Below the pieces are notes generated by a model that was not told the origin of the DNA, made no database searches, and saw nothing but the letters and a program-made list of their open reading frames with translations. This document shows, piece by piece, positions 32,348 to 33,264 of a stretch of DNA of 33,264 nucleotides. A program made the translations under genes and the position numbers. Where the stretch lies: assembly GCA_018398765.1 (NCBI GenBank), contig JAHBMJ010000679.1, positions 7,553 to 40,816 on the forward strand. Direction: 5' to 3'. The stretch's first letter is position 1; the number at the start of each line of letters is the position of its first letter. This DNA is from Chromera velia. Taxonomy: Eukaryota; Sar; Chromeraceae.

Positions 32348-33179
32348 CACTTGCGTGCACGCCCGCTCTCGTGGCATGACGGAACCAACCAACCAAGCCT
32401 TATCGATCCTTCCGAAATCAAAAACACAAACCTCCGCTCATACACACGACAAAAGAAAAAAGAAACCACAACGATTCCTTCCAAGTTCAGCAAGCAATCG
32501 AGCAAGCATAGTGAGAGTGTCAGTGACCTGCTCTCCCGGCGTCGTAGAGCGTCTCTCTCAGTCTCTCGTCGAGGATTTCGAGGAGGATGCGGAGGAGAAT
32601 GGCGGTGTCGGCCGAGTGCCCCAAGTGACAAGAGGTCAGACGGAGGTTCAGGGCAGACTTGGGGACTTCGTGTTGGGGGGCGACGAAGTGGTACACCTCC
32701 GCCTGCGTGCACACAGCGTTTGAGCAAGCAAGCAAGCAAGCAGGCGATTAATCATGCATGCAGGGACCAAGTAGCTCACAAACAGACGCGCACCCAGGTC
32801 TTCTCCAACTGGATGTGCAAGAGCCGTTGCGAGTTGGGTCGGCAAATGAATGAAAAGAGAAGCGTTCGGAGGAAGGGTGCATGTATGCATGCATGGATGG
32901 CTCTCTCAATTTCTCTCTCTGCATGACGACCCCATGCCTTGACTGCCTGACTGACTGACCTTTCTGCCCCCCACTTCGATGAGTTTGCGTTCTGGCAGAG
33001 GCACTGCTTTCTTCTTCTTGTCGATCATCTCGTTGGGTCTTTCCGTTTCCTTTGGGAGCACTTCTTCTTTTTGGTCTTCCGGTAGCGCTTCGAGAAGTTC
33101 AGAAGGCACAAATGGGTTGGGAAGAGGCAGGAAGAGCGACGAGGGGGCGCTCTCTGCATCTGCACTCAGGCCCAGGAGC
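21333..33179 (-). CDS. M16 (insulysin/IDE-like) zinc metallopeptidase gene, C-terminal half
   Basis: Minus-strand exons in order: 33179-32960, 32702-32528, 31970-31802, 31226-30987, 27699-27624, 27169-27085, 26781-26642, 26270-26184, 25517-25387, 25089-25051, 24540-24411, 23857-23778, 23568-23506, 22977-22903, 22155-21333. Every junction is GT-AG and in phase. The order of motifs follows insulin-degrading enzyme: LPLPNPFVPS linker, FVAPQHEVPKSALNLRL, RAGLDCLV, GGFAPKLP, then NSALELHLQ, RTQKQLGYIV, FWGEIV and RRKLSVQAW. In IDE the Arg and Tyr of RTxxQLGY contact substrate; both are present. The zinc site (HxxEH) lies in the N-terminal domain, outside the window. The role is likely degradation of short peptides in cytosol or an organelle. 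TAG ends the frame at 21333. No in-frame stop was found, so the gene looks functional. Confidence 0.85.
22634..22802. repeat. (CT/CA)n-(GA)n microsatellite, about 165 bp
   Basis: A long GA tract with occasional C, inside the last M16 intron. A 325-codon plus-strand open frame crossing it is not a gene. Confidence 0.9.
23632..23672. repeat. (CATA)n / (CA)n microsatellite in M16 intron
   Basis: Tetranucleotide run within the intron 23777-23569. Confidence 0.85.
23842..23986 (-). mobile_element. Introner-like insertions 4a/4b: exon start present three times (M16 exon 23857-23778)
   Basis: The exon start with its acceptor occurs in full at 23842-23867, as a 26-bp identical copy at 23909-23934, and as a shorter copy at 23972-23986. 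The 41-bp insert between the first two (23868-23908) has CCATTTATTTAC and TTTACAGAAT, close to the hairpin family arms. The insert between the second and third is a T-rich tract plus TGCATGCATGCAG on the coding strand. Only the innermost copy continues into coding sequence; the others give cryptic acceptors (GCAAG|GAGCT). Confidence 0.7.
24325..24457 (-). mobile_element. Introner-like insertion 3 with 50-bp direct duplication (M16 exon 24540-24411)
   Basis: A 50-bp segment covering the end of the exon and its donor occurs at 24325-24374 and 24408-24457 with one mismatch. The 33-bp insert between has ends TGCATT...AATGCA plus an extra TGCATG. On the coding strand the first copy ends FRL followed by GTGCATGC, so the insert itself supplies the GT. 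The second copy, with the presumed original donor GTGAGG, is left inside the intron. The coding sequence is unchanged by the insertion. Confidence 0.75.
24545..24627. repeat. (ATTC)n/(GTTC)n microsatellite abutting an M16 acceptor
   Basis: On the coding strand the (GAAT)n run leads directly into GCAG and the exon at 24540, replacing a normal pyrimidine tract. Confidence 0.85.
25286..25332. repeat. (CT)n-(CA)n microsatellite in M16 intron
   Basis: Dinucleotide runs within intron 25386-25090; a second (CA)n run lies at 25556-25589 in the next intron. Confidence 0.85.
25734..26135. repeat. Minisatellite in M16 intron
   Basis: About six or seven units, each a CAGACAGAC-type core followed by ATATGTTTCTTCTT and a pyrimidine-rich arm ending TTCATGTACAA or similar; unit length about 50-80 bp. 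It lies wholly in the intron 26183-25518. The many open frames here are repeat translations. Confidence 0.7.
26642..33179 (-). CDS. M16 domain-2/3 exons
   Basis: The first exon (33179-32960) carries FLPLPNPFVPSELLEALP, which in IDE-type enzymes ends the N-terminal half, followed by a Lys/Glu-rich linker. Exons 2-3 carry the first strand-helix unit of domain 3. Exon 4 (31226-30987) has FGTMREMLQRRRLWP, at the position of the IDE helix before the YxxA segment, then a family-atypical Ser/Arg/Glu insert of about 50 residues. The next three exons (TWAAYTLMNKDF, VLRASDLSAMVGAFM, GAIDLECAESAVRGLL) fit the end of domain 3. Exon 4 joins the exon at 27699 in phase across a 3.3 kb intron. Confidence 0.75.
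28585..29499 (-). CDS. Open frame inside the long M16 intron; possible cassette exon
   Basis: 304 codons, rich in Glu, Ser, Cys and Gly, with no recognised domain. An acceptor (CTGAACAG) ends at 29393 and a GTCAGG donor starts at 28791, bounding a 601-bp exon-like segment (28792-29392) in this frame. Its end phase does not match the next M16 exon, so it would need another exon to join. It may be an alternative exon, a nested gene or chance; codon content is not clearly protein-like. Confidence 0.25.
   Translation of the reverse strand: MVSGYFNQVDGCVGGGVYRYARVERVLWTLALLLNRKKEKGLLREGKRRQAEEEENESTGGRVAPQSGLMTQLQSLGENGEGLSDWGNMCISETGEGGEREDAAVAFAQQNSHCCLCEKETEMDLRDSIQTDCWTAEPCGFASASHGEKEEFVSDSHHSDCCRFECPLSFSSVLGERERDALTEDSEASCVCLSPCDCCSCEERCWGGRRSRGREEMERAKGGGSRTPRSKTRSSTVRFVCLLACLVLCSFVGFFIGEMPRVEKWGRIVVQAVSFTELESHRVMIAMEGSRCSFLQRPFFLVLH
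29565..29600. repeat. (CAGA)n-(GA)n microsatellite
   Basis: Inside the long M16 intron, followed by GGA/GAA triplets to about 29620. Confidence 0.85.
29689..29759. repeat. (GAGT)n/(GAGC)n degenerate tetranucleotide repeat
   Basis: Units of GAGT, AAGT, GAGC and AAGC alternate over about 70 bp inside the long M16 intron. Confidence 0.8.
30007..30071. repeat. (CA)n-(GA)n microsatellite
   Basis: CA run followed by GA run inside the long M16 intron. Confidence 0.85.
30194..30277. repeat. (GACT)n/(GGCT)n tetranucleotide repeat
   Basis: About twenty units inside the long M16 intron; the complement is (AGTC)n, the same motif seen at many 5' splice sites here. Confidence 0.85.
32191..32345. repeat. 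(AAGA)n/(AAGG)n-(GA)n purine tract, about 150 bp
   Basis: Nearly pure purine on the plus strand within the M16 intron 32527-31971; overlapping open frames of 120-340 codons on both strands are repeat artefacts. Confidence 0.9.
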
Positions 33180-33264
33180 CTGCAGGACCAAACGAACCAA
33201 CGACAGCAACACAAAAAAGGAAATATAAGGAAATGTAATTAATCAAAGCATTTTTGGGGGGGGG
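33180..33264. other. Upstream M16 intron at the window edge
   Basis: On the minus strand this is intron leading to acceptor CTGCAG at 33180. The exon that precedes it, and the catalytic N-terminal half of the enzyme, lie right of the window. Confidence 0.6.

Noticed and set aside
31898-32926. 342-codon plus-strand open frame
   Set aside because: It is composed of the AAGA/GAAG purine tract and antisense of M16 exons; codon content is repeat-driven.

Overview
This is nuclear DNA of an intron-rich eukaryotic microbe. Genes are cut into short exons (39 to about 250 bp, plus one 0.8 kb terminal exon), introns are mostly 200-750 bp and full of microsatellites, and three kinds of transposable element lie between the genes. 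The combination of a plant-type receptor-like (RLK/Pelle) kinase domain, an insulysin-type M16 peptidase, Ty1/copia elements and near-balanced base composition suggests a protist alga. A chromerid-like alveolate or a stramenopile would fit, but I cannot prove the lineage from the sequence. There is no bacterial-style operon, CRISPR array or recognisable RNA gene.

Layout. 79-210 (+) is the last exon of a gene whose body lies left of the window. 211-3638 is intergenic and holds a 1.86 kb non-autonomous LTR element (1308-3164) that split one copy of a 66-bp tandem duplication, leaving the other copy as an intact empty site. 3639-13060 (+) is an 18-exon gene joining a low-complexity N-terminus, an RLK/Pelle-type protein kinase, a Gln/His-rich linker and an ankyrin array in which each later repeat is one exon. 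It carries two in-frame stops in kinase exons and loses its 3' end to an insertion near 13055, so I read it as a decaying gene. 13055-20676 is a nest of mobile elements: an inverted-repeat element, a second element with 15-bp terminal inverted repeats, and a 6.1 kb Ty1/copia retrotransposon (14543-20655, minus strand) inside the second. 21333-33179 (-) is the C-terminal half of an M16/insulysin-family metallopeptidase gene (15 exons in consistent phase), converging on the kinase-ankyrin gene.

Most interesting signal. At four exons in two unrelated genes a short insert, usually a hairpin with TGCAT...ATGCA ends, is flanked by an unusually long direct duplication of the host exon edge (26, 33, 41 and 50 bp). 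In each case splicing can restore the original mRNA: through an AAG|GT inside the duplicated segment, or because the insert end supplies the GT or AG next to the exon. I read these as introner-like, intron-making or intron-extending insertions with long, variable target duplications.

Other points: the copia gag-pol frame is interrupted by eight TAG, one TGA and no TAA codons; decayed ankyrin exons survive inside ankyrin introns; and 5' splice sites are strongly biased to GTCAG rather than GTAAG/GTGAG.
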